A DNA stretch of 64,000 nucleotides from UBA4582 sp965657335 (GTDB lineage Bacteria; Pseudomonadota; Gammaproteobacteria; Pseudomonadales; Azotimanducaceae): positions 1-64,000 of the forward strand of contig CBFHOH010000019.1 in assembly GCA_965657335.1 (NCBI GenBank), written 5' to 3'. Positions 43,260 to 53,259 of this stretch are shown here, piece after piece. Within the stretch, counting starts at the first letter, position 1. Each line of letters opens with the position of its first letter. The position numbers and the translations under genes are program-made. Under the pieces are notes generated by a model. That model was given only the letters and a program-made list of their open reading frames with translations. It had not been told where the DNA came from and did not search any database.

Positions 43260-44240
43260 ATGCGTAACCGTATTGTTCTGACGATGGGTGACCCGGCGGG
43301 TGTGGGTCCTGAGATTTGCCTTAAACTGCTGTCGAGCCAGACGACTGATGCGCTTCCAGTCATTATTGGTGACGTCGGTGAGCTACGGCGGCAGTCAGAA
43401 AGGTTGGGGCTTACACTGAACATCGTCGAGATAGATTCGCCCGCACTGTCTCAGCCAGAGCAAGGCAAAATCGAGGTAGTGCAGGCGGGATGTCTGCCAA
43501 ATCCGGTGACCATGGGTTGCGTGAATGCGGTCTGCGGTCAAATAGCGTTCGATTGTGTCAAGAAGGCGATTGATCTCGCGCTTTCCGGTGAGATTGACGG
43601 GATTGTGACGGCACCGATCAACAAAGCTGCGATGTCGGAAGCTGGCATCACATTTCCAGGTCATACCGAAATACTGGCACATTACTCAAACAGTGAGGTG
43701 GCAATGATGTTAGCCAACGAGCGGCTGCGTGTTGTGTTGGCGTCTATTCATGTTTCGTTACGTGAGGCGATTGACGATTGTTCTGTTGTTTCGCAGCTGT
43801 ATGCCATCCGGCTGGCGCAGCAGGGTGCAAAGGCTTTTGGTATCGATAGTCCGAGGATCGCAGTTGCGGGTCTAAACCCTCACGCGGGTGAGTCCGGCCT
43901 TTTTGGCCGTGAAGAGATTGAGATTATCGCGCCCGCGATAGAAACCGCTAAAGCAGAAGGCATTGAGGTCACGGGTCCCTGGCCCGGTGACACGGTGTTT
44001 ATGCAGGCCAGGGAAGGTCGTTTTGATGTTGTGGTCGCGCAGTACCACGATCAGGGGTTAATACCGATTAAATACCTGGGTATCGCCGAGGGCGTTAATA
44101 TCACCCTGGGGCTGCCGTTTGTCAGAACTAGCCCCGACCATGGGACTGCGTTCGATATTGCCGGTCAAAACAGCAGCGACGAGTCCAGCATGGTCTATGC
44201 ATACCAGCAGGCGCAGCGTTTACTCGGTATTTGCGAGTAA
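43260..44240 (+). CDS. pdxA: PdxA-family 4-hydroxythreonine-4-phosphate dehydrogenase
   Basis: A 326-residue NAD-dependent, metal-using dehydrogenase. LTMGDPAGVGPEICLKLL is the start motif; metal His residues lie in PGHTEIL, NPHAGE and HDQGLIPIK. Known as a pyridoxine biosynthetic enzyme, but PdxA2 branches act on threonate-type or hydroxylated phthalate compounds in catabolic operons. Its place directly after the molybdenum hydroxylase genes makes a catabolic role worth considering. The 3' end overlaps the convergent MBL gene by 21 nt. Confidence 0.9.
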   Translation: MRNRIVLTMGDPAGVGPEICLKLLSSQTTDALPVIIGDVGELRRQSERLGLTLNIVEIDSPALSQPEQGKIEVVQAGCLPNPVTMGCVNAVCGQIAFDCVKKAIDLALSGEIDGIVTAPINKAAMSEAGITFPGHTEILAHYSNSEVAMMLANERLRVVLASIHVSLREAIDDCSVVSQLYAIRLAQQGAKAFGIDSPRIAVAGLNPHAGESGLFGREEIEIIAPAIETAKAEGIEVTGPWPGDTVFMQAREGRFDVVVAQYHDQGLIPIKYLGIAEGVNITLGLPFVRTSPDHGTAFDIAGQNSSDESSMVYAYQQAQRLLGICE

Positions 44241-45134
44241 ATAGCGTCCCGTTAACGTGGGTTCGCCTTCCTTACTGATCACTTGGCCGGAATCAAGCAG
44301 TCGAATCATCGCGGCAAAAACTGATCTGGCTGCGGCACCAAACATGCGTGGGTCAGTTTCCGTATACATGCCGGGCACCATATCTTCTATCCGCTCATGC
44401 CCGGCCTTCAGACTGGCAAGAATTTGCTGCTCGCGTACCAGTCGATGATCAATAAATGCCTGCACATAATTTTTTACATCGGGTATTGCTGTTCCGTGGG
44501 TTGGCCAGTAGACCTCGTCATCTCGCTCGAGGAGTAGCGCCAGGCTATCCATGTAGGAGGTCATGTCGCCATCGGGCGGACCGATGATGCTGGTTGACCA
44601 ACCCATGACGTGATCGCCTGTAAACAGTGCCTTTTCTTCGGTTAGCGCGAAACACATGTGGTTTGAGGTATGTCCCGGTGTGTAAACGCATTCAATCGTC
44701 CAGTCATCACCCTGCAGAATATCACCATGTCTGATAGTGACATCGGGCGTAAAGTCCATATCACCCCCAGCATCGATCGCGACGCCGCCCGCAATTTTAC
44801 CGGCACCATGTGGACCGTAACCATAGGTCTTTGTTTGCCAGTATGCTTTAAGCGGAGCTGCCGCAGGAGAATGGTCCTCATGAGTATGTGTGATGAGGAT
44901 ATGGCTGACGGTTTCTCCTTCTAGGACACGCTTCAGGGCCTCAATATGAGCCGGGTCGAGTGGGCCCGGATCGATCACAGCAACGTTGCCTGTTCCAACG
45001 ACATAGGTACCTGTACCCATAAAGGTGAAACCACTTGGATTCTTCGCCGTCACCCTGCGTATCAGGGGTGAAACTTGTTCTAACTTGCCGTATTCAAAAT
45101 CATATTTGTGAATAAAAGGAATCGTTGTTGCCAT
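44220..45134 (-). CDS. Metallo-beta-lactamase-fold hydrolase (LACTB2-like)
   Basis: A 304-residue protein. The metal motif is ITHTHEDHSPAA (H-x-H-x-D-H), further ligands in TPGHTSNHMC and FTGDHVMGW, and HGTAIPDV at the end of the core. The C-terminal helical extension (HRLVREQQILASLKAG, then a winged-helix-like AAARSVFAAMIRLLDSGQV) fits the LACTB2-type group, which includes nucleases and CoA-thioester or quinone-related hydrolases. Substrate unknown. Divergent from the GAF-HD-GYP gene. Confidence 0.85.
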   Translation of the reverse strand: MATTIPFIHKYDFEYGKLEQVSPLIRRVTAKNPSGFTFMGTGTYVVGTGNVAVIDPGPLDPAHIEALKRVLEGETVSHILITHTHEDHSPAAAPLKAYWQTKTYGYGPHGAGKIAGGVAIDAGGDMDFTPDVTIRHGDILQGDDWTIECVYTPGHTSNHMCFALTEEKALFTGDHVMGWSTSIIGPPDGDMTSYMDSLALLLERDDEVYWPTHGTAIPDVKNYVQAFIDHRLVREQQILASLKAGHERIEDMVPGMYTETDPRMFGAAARSVFAAMIRLLDSGQVISKEGEPTLTGRYLLANTE

Positions 45135-45352
45135 GCTGCTGCCAGTTGTGAGTTATTCGTCAAGCGAGTGTATCGTAACCGCGACAAATGGGTAAACCCG
45201 ACATATAAACCTTGAGCAGATTGCAGCCTAATTCCGTTGATGTCTCGGTTTAGACAAATTAACATCTTCAAGTCAGCACCCGTTAAATATCGCTCAGGAG
45301 AAGCGGACGCGGGTTTCCACAAATCTGCTTGTGTTCCCGGGAGTCGCAGGGC

Positions 45353-47110
45353 ATGACCATTGATCAAAACTCTTTCCGTCGGTTAATCGATATCGGCATA
45401 TCACTATCGTCTGAGAAAAACCCAGCGCGACTGATGGAAACGATATTGTTGGAAGCCAAGAGCATTGGTAACGCTGATGCGGGCACGCTTTACATTAGAA
45501 CGAAAGAAGACAAACTGGCATTCACGATATTGCGCACTGACTCACTCGCCGTCGCACAGGGTGGTACAACCGGTGTTGAGATAACCCTGCCACCCGTCGA
45601 AATGTATGACAAAAATGGAGTCCCGAATCATCACAATATAGTGAGCTACTCGGCGTTAACACGTAGCACGGTTTATGTAGATGACGCTTATGACTCGAAT
45701 AACTTCGACTTTACTGGTACCAAAAAATTCGACAAGAGCACCGGATACCGCTCAACCTCATTATTAACGATTCCCCTCAAGAACTATCAGGAAGAGGTCA
45801 TCGGTGTGCTTCAGTTACTGAATGCCATTGACAAGGATAGTGGTGAAATTGTTGCTTTTCCCAAAGACGTGGTACCTCTCATTGAGGCACTTGCATCACA
45901 GGCGGCTGTCGCGCTAGAAAATCAGAATCTTATTGAATCACAAAAAGTTCTGTTGGATTCATTTATCGAATTGATGGCCAGCGCCGTTGACGCTAAATCT
46001 GCTTACACGGGCGGGCATTGTCAGCGTGTGCCAGAGTTGACTGAGATGTTAACAGCTGCCGCGTGCGACTCCACGTCACCCGAATTTTGCGATTTCGATT
46101 TAGATGAAGAGGAATGGTACGAGTTGCATATCGGCGCCTGGCTCCACGACTGCGGAAAGGTCACAACGCCGGAATATGTTGTCGACAAAGCAACTAAGCT
46201 TGAAACGATTACCGATAGGATTCACGAAATAAGAATGCGTTTCGAGCTAATTAAAAAAGAAGCCGTGATTGAGTATCAGCAAAAAATCATCAACGGTGAT
46301 GGCGACGCTGAAAATCTCAAAGCAGCTTTGGACAAGCAACTCGCAAAGCTCGATGCAGATTTTGAGTTTGTGTCTGAGTGTAATTTGGGCGGCGAGTTTA
46401 TGGCTGATGATAAAGTTCAGCGCCTGAAGCGTATTGCGAAAAAAACCTGGACACGCACGCTAAGTGATCGGTTAGGTGTTTCTCATGAGGAATTGAAGCG
46501 CAGGAATAGGGTGCCTGAACCTCAGTTGCCGGTCCAAGAAGAGCTTCTGGCTGATCGTTATGATCACATTATTGAGCATGATGTTGTTGTGCACTCGGCA
46601 GCGCCGGACAATGCTTATGGCTTTAAGGTTAAGGTGCCTGAGCATAAATATAATTTAGGCGAAGTGTATAACCTGAGTATCGAGCGAGGCACGCTAACAG
46701 AAGAAGAAAGGTTCAAAATCAATGATCATATTGTTCAAACTATCGTGATGCTCGAAAATTTGCCATTCCCTAAGCACCTCGAGCGGGTGCCTGAGATTGC
46801 CGGAGGACATCACGAGAAAATGGACGGTACGGGTTACCCAAAACAATTAATGGGCGGTACGATGTCAATTCCGGCTCGTATCATGGCTATTGCCGATGTG
46901 TTCGAAGCGCTGACTGCTGCAGATAGGCCCTACAAGAAAGCTAAAAAATTGAGCGAAAGTGTTCGTATTATGTCGTTGATGGTTAAGGATCAACATTTGG
47001 ATGGCGATCTTTTTAAACTATTTTTAGCCTCCGGGGTTTATCTTCAGTATGCAGAAAAGTATTTAAATCGCGAGCAAATCGACGTCGTTCAGGTTGCAGA
47101 TTATCTCTGA
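45353..47110 (+). CDS. GAF-HD-GYP c-di-GMP phosphodiesterase
   Basis: A 585-residue protein: GAF sensor (about 5-190), helical linker, then an HD-GYP domain. HD signature GAWLHDCGKVTTPEYVVDKATKL, and the GYP part HHEKMDGTGYPKQLMGG. About 170 residues with coiled-coil-like character (residues 290-465) are inserted between the two parts, so the catalytic domain is larger than normal. It hydrolyses c-di-GMP to pGpG/GMP. The GAF domain is a close relative of that in the cyclase at 29084. ATG 45353 is chosen because it gives the same MTIDQNSFRRLIDIG start as its relative. Confidence 0.9.
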   Translation: MTIDQNSFRRLIDIGISLSSEKNPARLMETILLEAKSIGNADAGTLYIRTKEDKLAFTILRTDSLAVAQGGTTGVEITLPPVEMYDKNGVPNHHNIVSYSALTRSTVYVDDAYDSNNFDFTGTKKFDKSTGYRSTSLLTIPLKNYQEEVIGVLQLLNAIDKDSGEIVAFPKDVVPLIEALASQAAVALENQNLIESQKVLLDSFIELMASAVDAKSAYTGGHCQRVPELTEMLTAAACDSTSPEFCDFDLDEEEWYELHIGAWLHDCGKVTTPEYVVDKATKLETITDRIHEIRMRFELIKKEAVIEYQQKIINGDGDAENLKAALDKQLAKLDADFEFVSECNLGGEFMADDKVQRLKRIAKKTWTRTLSDRLGVSHEELKRRNRVPEPQLPVQEELLADRYDHIIEHDVVVHSAAPDNAYGFKVKVPEHKYNLGEVYNLSIERGTLTEEERFKINDHIVQTIVMLENLPFPKHLERVPEIAGGHHEKMDGTGYPKQLMGGTMSIPARIMAIADVFEALTAADRPYKKAKKLSESVRIMSLMVKDQHLDGDLFKLFLASGVYLQYAEKYLNREQIDVVQVADYL

Positions 47111-47124
47111 AGCTTTTCCCCAAA

Positions 47125-48042
47125 TTACATTAACGCTTCAACATGCTGCGCTGCGCTTCGCGCGAGTGATTCAATGTTATATCCACCTTCAAGGGTTGAG
47201 ACGATTCGCCCTTGTGCATACTGGTCAGCAAGCCCGACAATTAATGTTGTGATCCAAGCGTAATCTGCATCAGCCAGACACAATTCGGCCAACGGGTCTT
47301 CTGCATGGGCGTCGAATCCGGCAGAAACAAAGATAAAGTCGGGTTTGTGCTGTTCAATTTTTTTTACCCAACTGGCTTCAATAGCTTGCCTGTATTGTGC
47401 ACTGTTAGTGCCGGGTGCGAGCGGTGTTGTCACAATGTGGCTGTTTGTGTAGTCGAGATAGCGATGGGGGTAAAAGTGATCTTGGAAGCTTGAGCATACA
47501 AGCACTCGCTCATCTTCCTTAAATATATCAACAGTGCCGTTGCAATGATGTACATCGAAATCAAGTATGGCGATACGGTGAATGTGAGGGTGTTCAAGCG
47601 CTAACATCGACGCGACCGCCACGTTGTTGAATAGGCAAAAACCCATCGCATCCATCAGTTCAGCATGATGCCCTGGTGGTCTAATGGCACAGAACGCACG
47701 CTGATATTGCCCGTCGAGTACACGCGTTGTTGCCTCGGCGCATGCACCCGCTGCCAACTTTGCTGCGCGCACGCTACCTGCACTCATGTAAGTGTCCGGG
47801 TCAATGTGATGCCATGATGTATCGGGTTCTGAATTAATCACGTGCTCAATGTGACTTCTCGGGTGGGCCAGAGAAAGCACAGAATCGTCAATCTCAGCAG
47901 CCAGCTTAATGTCCATGTCCTGACTGAGACCAGATTCTGTGAGTCGGTCTATTACGCCTGCGAGCCGCTCGGGTCGTTCCGGGTGTCCTGGCTTTAGGTG
48001 TTTTTCGCAATCAGGGTGTGTGATTAGCAGTGGTTTTTTCAT
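47125..48042 (-). CDS. Histone deacetylase-family hydrolase (AcuC/Hda-like)
   Basis: A 305-residue arginase-fold zinc enzyme. RPPGHHAELMDAMGFCLFNNVAVAS, DFDVHHCNGTVDIF, FVSAGFDAHAEDPLAEL and LEGGYN are the class II HDAC signatures, including the zinc ligands and the charge-relay His pair. In bacteria such enzymes deacetylate polyamines, acetoin-type compounds or acetyl-lysine. It overlaps lhr by 4 nt (ATGA), so it is translated with the helicase. Confidence 0.9.
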   Translation of the reverse strand: MKKPLLITHPDCEKHLKPGHPERPERLAGVIDRLTESGLSQDMDIKLAAEIDDSVLSLAHPRSHIEHVINSEPDTSWHHIDPDTYMSAGSVRAAKLAAGACAEATTRVLDGQYQRAFCAIRPPGHHAELMDAMGFCLFNNVAVASMLALEHPHIHRIAILDFDVHHCNGTVDIFKEDERVLVCSSFQDHFYPHRYLDYTNSHIVTTPLAPGTNSAQYRQAIEASWVKKIEQHKPDFIFVSAGFDAHAEDPLAELCLADADYAWITTLIVGLADQYAQGRIVSTLEGGYNIESLARSAAQHVEALM

Positions 48043-51000
48043 GGCGTGAGTGTTCGCTGCAAATAGATTGCTTTATGGTCCTTGACGACATCAAAACAAC
48101 GCTCGAACTGAGCGAGATACTCGCTTTGCCTCGCTGGTAGGCCGTTTATGGACTCAATCATAATCTTGGTCTTTGGCTGGCTTGTGCGATAAAGCATGTT
48201 TCTGAAAACCTCGAAGTAGGCCGGTAGCGCCGGTGCAGTGACGGGCACATTGATGGTTATTTGGCGTCCGTTTTTTTCTGAAAGAAGCACCAGTGCTGTC
48301 TTGTCGTAGACGATGTGATTCGAAGCGATTCTTCTAGGATAGTCACCTTTGATTGCATCAATACCAAGACCGCAGAGTGAAATAGGGTCGGTAGCATTGA
48401 TCCAAAAGATGTCCTTGGCAGACAAGTGCTCCGTGTCTGTTTCAAACTTGTGCCATTTGTGAAGAGCTCGAAGTGCCTCAGTAGAGACAAATTGTGGGCC
48501 GGGGATTTCTTTGAAAAAGTACCCTTGCGTTATTTCGCCTGCAAGTTCCATTAGCCGGATAGAGCGAAAAACCGCGCGCCAGCTCATTGACGGCATTTCC
48601 CTATTCAGAAGCTCACGAAAAACAATGCCGTATCGATCGAGTAGCACCCTGACTCTTTCTTTGTTCAAATCCTCGCTTTCAATGAGCGATGACACACTTT
48701 TTGGGTAATTAATCTGGTACCAGGCACCAGCGGAGGGTATTGAACTTTTCCATTGGTTAAATCCGCCCCTTCTAATACCGCGTCGTTGGCGTGATGAAAC
48801 TTTCTGGATGTCTGGCAGGTTGAATTTGTTTTCAACGCCCTGTCTGAGTACGCTAAAGGCATCGGTTGAAACGAGGCCTTGCCAGGCTAATTGCCAAAGT
48901 GCTGCCGCAGTATCCGCCGAACTCATGCCGGTATAGTCGGAGATAGCATTAAAATCATACCTGCCTGTTTTACCCGGAAATAATTTTTCCAGCACCTGCT
49001 GGTACTGAGTCTCGGGTTCTTTTCCAAATTCTTCGTTGTCTGTGAGCGCGCCGGCCGAGGCAGTCTGGGTGTCAGGCGTTAATGCTGATACTTGGGCCTG
49101 CGGCGAGATAAGATCCCGGTCTTCTTGAAATACCCATTGAATTTGTTTCTCTCCAGAACCAATCCATGTGAGGAACCCCTCTCTTATCAGTGAGTCCAGA
49201 TATGGGTGCTGATAGTTTGCTATGCGTGATGGAAAGATTTCAGATTCCCAAAGGCCAACAGCGGCAGGATAACAGCGTAGCTTCTCGATAAGATTGAATA
49301 ACAACTCAACGCCGGTCTCAATCGATGTTGCACCTGTCGTTTTTATGTCTGTCTGCCAATGATAGAGAAATGCGGGCAGTGATGATAACGGCAAGGGGTC
49401 GAATGCTGCTTCTGCGATTTGTCTGCGCTGGTGACGTAATTGGCGCAGAAGGATTTCAAAGTTTGCGGCGTCACACCAGTAGTGCTTTTCCTGTTCCTGT
49501 TCCTTTGCTTCTGACACCAAGTGTCCTTGAATCACTGTGCGCTCTGATTCAAGTTCCAATAAAATAGGCAACAGCGCCGCTTGTTCGATACCCAGTTTTT
49601 GTTCTATCTCTTGCAAGCTTAGAGGACCATAGTACTGTAACCAGTTAGCCAACATCGCGGCAGTATCATCTCGACCATGCGTTTTAGTGGCGCTATCGAG
49701 CGCAGCGACAATCCAGACTTGGTCCTCAAGCGCGACAATCAAACTAGCCGTATTATGATCAATGCGCGCGATCCTTTGTTCCAGTTTGTCTGTTGACACC
49801 TGTGGTGCCGCGATGAGGGCAGCCCACTCTTCGATCGGGATAGCCGTGCGTTCTTTTATCCACTCGACAAGATCCTCACTGTTGTCGGGTAAATACCCAG
49901 CGACCAGCCGTTGGCGTTTTTGCTCGAAATCATCAATCAGTTTTCGAGGCACAGAAACCCTTAAGCCTTCGTTAAAAACCACTTCCTGTAGTAAGTCGTT
50001 ACGTAAATTAGATCCGGAATTCGCCCCTCTGGTATTCTTAGGCTGATCATCTCGGTACATGTAGAGGTTGACCTGACCCCATGCGACCGTTTGTGCAAAG
50101 GGGCTGGGCGATCTCGTTGAGATTTCGGTAACGTCAATGCTACCGTTATTGATCTCAGACAGTAATTGATGCAGGTGTGGAATATCAAACTCGTCCTGCA
50201 TGCAGGTGCGCCAGGTTTCTAGCATGATTGGGAAATCATCAAACCTAGACGTCACGTCGAGAAGCTTTTGAGATTGTAAACGACTCATCCACAGTGGCTT
50301 GCGTTCGTTGAACCGACCTTTCGAGAGCAATAAGGCACGCCCAGCATTTTCGCGGAATCTTGATCCAAAAAAGCCAGAGCCTTCAAGGCGTTCTCTTAAT
50401 AGAGATTCGAGCTGGTCAGAGGGTACAAGCGTCATGAGTTCTGAGAAATTTGTCTCATGGGGTAGTTGGATTACCAGTGATTCGTTACTGACAAATATTT
50501 CCGGTTGTTCGGAGAACTTGCGGTACCAACCAGCTTCGAGCGCAAGCGCCAGCGGACGATTGACTCTTGCCCCCCAACCCGTATGCAGTACCAGCTGACT
50601 GCCAGGCATTTTACCCGACGTGCCGGCAATTTTTTCTACCAACATATGGTGGCGGTGGGGTAACTGGGCATTGGTATGAGCACGCTGGCGACGTAGAAAA
50701 GTGATAAGTTCGTCGGTTGCTGTTTGGTCGAGAAAAAATGTTGTTTTAAGTTCCTCTGCGAAATCTACTATTTGTTGCTGGTTACTATGACTGTCGCTCT
50801 GCAGGGTATCGTCGTTTTGAGTTGTGGGTACCGATGATAGTTTCGTGTTGGCATACTCGAGAAAATTTCCAACTCGTTCTGCATAGTGGAAATCTCGATT
50901 AATATTTTCTGACCTCCAGAACGGTGGCGCAATTGCGCCGGGTTTCGCAGGGGTAACCATGACGTCGTTATGAGTAATACGCTGGACTTGCCATTGCTGT

Positions 51001-52631
51001 GTGCCGAAAGAGAAAGCCTGGCCGGGATTCGCTTCCCAGACAAATTCTTCGTCCAGTTCCCCGATTCTGGCGTTAGTTTCACTATGTCGAAGTTGAAAAT
51101 ATCCGCGGTCCGGAATAACACCACCTGACAGGTACAGGGACATTAACGCACCCTTGTTTGCCTCGATACGCTGATTGATTTTGTCTACCCGAACACGCGG
51201 TTTGAGTTCACGAATGTGATGAATTTCGTAGCGCCCGGCGAGCATATTAATCACAAGATCGAATTGGGTGCGCGTGAGCGAGTTGAAAGGTGTTGAGCGT
51301 CTGACTTCCAAATACAGCTCGTCAATGTCCCAGTCGTTAGTACCCGTGATTGAAATAATGATTTGGGCGAGTACATCAAGCGGGTTGTTGATCAGGTTGA
51401 CCGGTTCAATATCTCGTTCTGCAATCGCCTTACTCAAGGCTGCAGCCTCGATAAAATCCATTGGGTGAGTAGGGTAAATAGTGCAACGACTGGTCTCGCC
51501 TACGCCATGTCCCGCTCGACCAATTCTCTGGATCGCAGAAGAGATGCCATCAGGTGACTCTAACAGAACGACTTCGTCTAAATGACCGATGTCAATGCCC
51601 ATCTCGAGGGTGCCTGTCGCGACGATTGCCGCAAGCTCTCCTGCTTTTAATCGACTCTCTACCTCGGTTCTTATTTCCCTCGACAGCGAACCGTGGTGTG
51701 CGTAAGCAAGATTGCGCGCTGCGGCAGTATTTATTTTGAAGGTCATTTTTTCGCAGAGTGCGCGACTGTTGACAAAGATCAGCGTGGACTTATTGTGCTC
51801 TATTTTTGCTACGAGATCTTTGGCCAGTGAGTCCCAAGGCTTTTCATTATCAGCTCTGGCTGCTGTCTCTGGTGGGTAGCGAATTGAATACTCGTAATTT
51901 TTTTGACTATCCGATTGAATGGTTTTAACGACCCGGGGCAAGAATTCAGGATACTCAAGACTGCCTTTAAGTTCATATCCCCCGACAAATTGTGCGACGG
52001 TGTCCAAAGGCTGCACGGTAGCGGAGAGGGCGATGCGCTGAAATTCGCCCGAGAAACTAACGAGTCGCTCAACGGCACTCATCAGGTAGACGCCACGTTT
52101 TTCGTTCACGACTCCATGAATCTCGTCAATAATCACTGTCTCGAGATCGTACAGCATACTTTGACCACCTTTGGATGAAAGCAATAGATTAAGGCTTTCA
52201 GGTGTTGTGATAAGAATCTCCGGTGGATGCTTAAGCATTCTTCTACGATCCTGCGGGTCTGTATCACCGCTGCGGGTCTGAACACGTATTCGAGGAAATT
52301 CAATGCCTTCATCTGCAAACGTCTGTTGCAGCTGCGCAAGCGGGGTGATCAAGTTGCGTTGTATATCGTTGTTGAGCGCCTTTAACGGACTGACATAAAG
52401 CACTTTAGTGGTGCCTGTTTGATAGGCACCACTGATAAATTGATTGATTGACCAAAGAAATGCGGTCAGTGTTTTTCCGCTGCCCGTGGGGGCCGTAATG
52501 ACCAGGTGCTCATCATTTGAAATGCGCGGCCAGGACATCGCCTGTATGTCTGTAGGTTGGCCGAACTGGTTTTGAAACCAGTGCCGGACAACCGGATGGA
52601 AACGGTCGAGGCTAGCCTCCCCGTAGCTCAT
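48039..52631 (-). CDS. lhr: Lhr-family ATP-dependent helicase
   Basis: A 1530-residue superfamily-2 helicase. N-terminal core: TAPTGSGKTLTAFLW (Walker A), VIIDEIHGVVNEKRG (DEIH), SATVQPL, and the second RecA domain with FVNSRALCEK, ATGTLEMGIDIG and QRIGRAGH, followed by the winged-helix and Lhr-core regions. The long C-terminal half (from about 870) is the Lhr-specific part, seen in the 1500-residue bacterial form that unwinds RNA:DNA hybrids with 3'-5' polarity. The start lies 20 nt inside the upstream DUF2959 gene with no clear SD, so it is translationally coupled. Length is normal. Confidence 0.94.
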   Translation of the reverse strand: MSYGEASLDRFHPVVRHWFQNQFGQPTDIQAMSWPRISNDEHLVITAPTGSGKTLTAFLWSINQFISGAYQTGTTKVLYVSPLKALNNDIQRNLITPLAQLQQTFADEGIEFPRIRVQTRSGDTDPQDRRRMLKHPPEILITTPESLNLLLSSKGGQSMLYDLETVIIDEIHGVVNEKRGVYLMSAVERLVSFSGEFQRIALSATVQPLDTVAQFVGGYELKGSLEYPEFLPRVVKTIQSDSQKNYEYSIRYPPETAARADNEKPWDSLAKDLVAKIEHNKSTLIFVNSRALCEKMTFKINTAAARNLAYAHHGSLSREIRTEVESRLKAGELAAIVATGTLEMGIDIGHLDEVVLLESPDGISSAIQRIGRAGHGVGETSRCTIYPTHPMDFIEAAALSKAIAERDIEPVNLINNPLDVLAQIIISITGTNDWDIDELYLEVRRSTPFNSLTRTQFDLVINMLAGRYEIHHIRELKPRVRVDKINQRIEANKGALMSLYLSGGVIPDRGYFQLRHSETNARIGELDEEFVWEANPGQAFSFGTQQWQVQRITHNDVMVTPAKPGAIAPPFWRSENINRDFHYAERVGNFLEYANTKLSSVPTTQNDDTLQSDSHSNQQQIVDFAEELKTTFFLDQTATDELITFLRRQRAHTNAQLPHRHHMLVEKIAGTSGKMPGSQLVLHTGWGARVNRPLALALEAGWYRKFSEQPEIFVSNESLVIQLPHETNFSELMTLVPSDQLESLLRERLEGSGFFGSRFRENAGRALLLSKGRFNERKPLWMSRLQSQKLLDVTSRFDDFPIMLETWRTCMQDEFDIPHLHQLLSEINNGSIDVTEISTRSPSPFAQTVAWGQVNLYMYRDDQPKNTRGANSGSNLRNDLLQEVVFNEGLRVSVPRKLIDDFEQKRQRLVAGYLPDNSEDLVEWIKERTAIPIEEWAALIAAPQVSTDKLEQRIARIDHNTASLIVALEDQVWIVAALDSATKTHGRDDTAAMLANWLQYYGPLSLQEIEQKLGIEQAALLPILLELESERTVIQGHLVSEAKEQEQEKHYWCDAANFEILLRQLRHQRRQIAEAAFDPLPLSSLPAFLYHWQTDIKTTGATSIETGVELLFNLIEKLRCYPAAVGLWESEIFPSRIANYQHPYLDSLIREGFLTWIGSGEKQIQWVFQEDRDLISPQAQVSALTPDTQTASAGALTDNEEFGKEPETQYQQVLEKLFPGKTGRYDFNAISDYTGMSSADTAAALWQLAWQGLVSTDAFSVLRQGVENKFNLPDIQKVSSRQRRGIRRGGFNQWKSSIPSAGAWYQINYPKSVSSLIESEDLNKERVRVLLDRYGIVFRELLNREMPSMSWRAVFRSIRLMELAGEITQGYFFKEIPGPQFVSTEALRALHKWHKFETDTEHLSAKDIFWINATDPISLCGLGIDAIKGDYPRRIASNHIVYDKTALVLLSEKNGRQITINVPVTAPALPAYFEVFRNMLYRTSQPKTKIMIESINGLPARQSEYLAQFERCFDVVKDHKAIYLQRTLTP

Positions 52632-53259
52632 CGATAAATTCGTTTGATTCGTTAATGGCCTTTTGCATTGCCGTTAAGAGCGCACTGACATCGTCGTCTA
52701 CCGTACTGAGTTCGTTTTTAAGTGACGCGATAGCCCGCGCGTTAAGATTGTGCTTCAAGTAAAGGGTGTTGTCTTTCAAGCTTGCGAGTACTGGATCTAT
52801 CGCTTGCTCAGCTCTGCGCATCGCGGCCAGCAGTCGACTGTAACGACGCCGAGTATCTTTTAATTGTCGCTCGCTATCACGCCGCAGACTTGCGTTACTG
52901 TATTGCTCCAGCTCTTCCTGCCACTCATCAAACAGCGCGTCAGCAACATTTTCTACGCTTTCGATTCGATCATGAATTTCGTCGGCAGCATCGACACTTG
53001 CTTCGTATTCATCACTGAGCTCGTTGTACACGGCCTCAAGGTCGCCGCCGTCAAAATTGACCACTGACTTAAAGTGTTCAAGGGCTGATTTGAACTGTTC
53101 CTGTCCTTCGGTTTGTGACTCCTGGGCAGCGTCAATACGATCAATCAAAATGTCCCGTTTGTGATAGCCAACTTTTTCTAACGCATCGTAGACGACAGTT
53201 TCGCAGGCAGTTAATGAAAATATCGCTGCGATAAGGACAATCCATTTTACCTGTTTCAT
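52612..53259 (-). CDS. DUF2959 lipoprotein with coiled coil
   Basis: A 215-residue predicted lipoprotein: AAIFSLTAC gives the lipobox. The mature protein is almost wholly helical with long heptad-like stretches (VVYDALEKVGYHKRDILIDRI, and EDRIESVENVADALFDEW-type helices), as in the DUF2959 family of marine gammaproteobacteria. Function unknown; an envelope-stress or structural role is possible. Starts over the end of the Pmp3-like gene (4-nt overlap) and overlaps lhr by 20 nt. Confidence 0.82.
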   Translation of the reverse strand: MKQVKWIVLIAAIFSLTACETVVYDALEKVGYHKRDILIDRIDAAQESQTEGQEQFKSALEHFKSVVNFDGGDLEAVYNELSDEYEASVDAADEIHDRIESVENVADALFDEWQEELEQYSNASLRRDSERQLKDTRRRYSRLLAAMRRAEQAIDPVLASLKDNTLYLKHNLNARAIASLKNELSTVDDDVSALLTAMQKAINESNEFIDELRGG

